A stretch of 7,759 nt of DNA from Candidatus Altimarinota bacterium (GTDB taxonomy: Bacteria; Patescibacteriota; Gracilibacteria; BD1-5; UBA2023): contig CALREC010000027.1 of the NCBI GenBank assembly GCA_943355085.1, positions 1-7,759 on the forward strand, given 5' to 3'. A model generated the notes under the pieces. The model worked only from the letters and a program-made list of their open reading frames with translations. It was not told the DNA's origin and searched no databases. Positions 7,100 through 7,759 of this stretch are shown one piece after another; the stretch's first letter is position 1, and each line of letters opens with the position of its first letter. The position numbers and the translations under genes are program-made.

Positions 7100-7681
7100 A
7101 TGCACATTCAAGAACTCCTTTTGCATCTCAGAGAATATGGACGAATTAATAGTATTCCAAATATATCAGATAAAAATGCCCAGTTTTTACGCGACATGAT
7201 TCATATCGGAGGAGTGAAAAATCTTCTTGAAATTGGGACTGCAAATGGCTTCTCTACTATCCATCTCTGTATGGCACTACGAGAAAATAAGGGAACGTTA
7301 ACCTCGATCGATTATTCTCTCCCTTCCTACCATGAAGCCGTAGAGAATATAAAGCAGGCTCGTATGGACGATATTGCCACTCTTATTTTTGGAAACGCTC
7401 TGACGGAGTTGCCAAAACTCAGAGAAAAGTCCTTCGATATGATATTTATAGACGGACAAAAAAAACGGACGCTTGATTTTTATGCACTCTCCTACCCACT
7501 TTTGAAAGATGGTGGTTTTTTTATCATCGACGATGTGATAAAATTTTCCGAGAAAATGTCGAGCTTCTATGAATTCCTCGAGCAAGAAAAGATTGCTCAC
7601 ACGATTCTTAAAATCGATGCAGATGATGGAGTTATGTTGATTGTGAAAGAAAAGATCAACTATACTAAGTTGACTAAATAA
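7100..7681 (+). CDS. Class I SAM-dependent O-methyltransferase (family 3 / YrrM-TrmR-like)
   Basis: The 193-aa protein has a Rossmann-like methyltransferase fold. The SAM-binding motif I LLEIGTANGFSTI is at about 42-54, an acidic residue at the end of strand 2 is Asp71 (LTSIDYS), and FDMIFIDGQK (about 112-121) and GGFFIIDDV (about 138-146) supply the Asp residues that bind the metal in O-methyltransferase family 3. Length and motif spacing fit YrrM/TrmR-type enzymes, which methylate 5-hydroxyuridine in tRNA, and also catechol-type O-methyltransferases; the substrate cannot be decided from sequence. ATG at 7100 follows an AT-rich leader without Shine-Dalgarno sequence. No UGA codons. It is divergent from the 74-aa gene and its 3' end overlaps the convergent reading frame at 7674. 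Confidence 0.88.
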   Translation: MHIQELLLHLREYGRINSIPNISDKNAQFLRDMIHIGGVKNLLEIGTANGFSTIHLCMALRENKGTLTSIDYSLPSYHEAVENIKQARMDDIATLIFGNALTELPKLREKSFDMIFIDGQKKRTLDFYALSYPLLKDGGFFIIDDVIKFSEKMSSFYEFLEQEKIAHTILKIDADDGVMLIVKEKINYTKLTK

Positions 7682-7759
7682 TACGGAATGCAGGATTAAG
7701 TTCAGTTGCTAATTCATGATTGTAAAGATGCAAGGATCATAGGATCGTGTGAATAGTAT
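7674..7759 (-). CDS. C-terminal end of an unidentified gene (partial, code 25)
   Basis: A minus-strand frame is open from the right edge to a TAG at 7676-7674, about 27 codons with one TGA read as Gly. It ends in a protein-like stretch, LHLYNHELATELNPAF then RII. The stop overlaps the methyltransferase 3' end by 8 bp on the opposite strand. The fragment is too short to name, and a second frame is open for about 20 codons, so this is a tentative call. Confidence 0.4.

Overview
The window reads as a genome fragment of a candidate-phyla-radiation bacterium that uses translation table 25 (UGA = glycine), the code described for Gracilibacteria (BD1-5) and Absconditabacteria (SR1). The best evidence is the ATP synthase beta gene. 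Its Walker A loop is intact only if the TGA at 5377-5379 is read as Gly, and further in-frame TGA codons fall at plausible Gly positions in glycyl-tRNA synthetase, a LysM/CHAP cell-wall enzyme and two other reading frames. Under the standard code these genes would look shattered. I cannot tell the two lineages apart from this window.

Layout. 1-1281 (minus): a long coding frame with a transglutaminase-like Cys/His segment, broken by one in-frame TAA and lacking an ATG at its 5' end; it runs off the left edge. 1310-1628 (plus): promoter, tRNA-Gln(UUG), then a 129-nt spacer that can fold into a compact three-way junction, then a second copy of the tRNA 3' end. 1645-2021: promoter and rplU (bL21). 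2095-3150: secreted or anchored LysM-LysM-CHAP peptidoglycan hydrolase, ending at a bidirectional terminator shared with the convergent glyS. 3191-4588 (minus): glycyl-tRNA synthetase, preceded by a T-box leader (about 4778-4609) with antiterminator and terminator alternatives visible by hand. 4868-6749 (plus): promoter, atpD and atpC, with no other ATP synthase genes beside them. 6765-6989 (minus): a 74-aa hypothetical gene visible only under code 25. 7100-7681 (plus): a class I SAM-dependent O-methyltransferase. 7674-7759 (minus): the probable C-terminal end of another code-25 gene.

The genes are mostly housekeeping (translation, energy, cell wall, RNA or small-molecule methylation) in short one- or two-gene units, often divergent or convergent. 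Recognisable promoters share an unusual 15-16 bp spacer and an extended -10 (often CCATATAAT), and none of the start codons has a well-placed Shine-Dalgarno sequence. The most unusual signals are the glycine T-box in an organism that reassigned UGA to glycine, and the structured spacer bounded by a duplicated tRNA-Gln 3' end.
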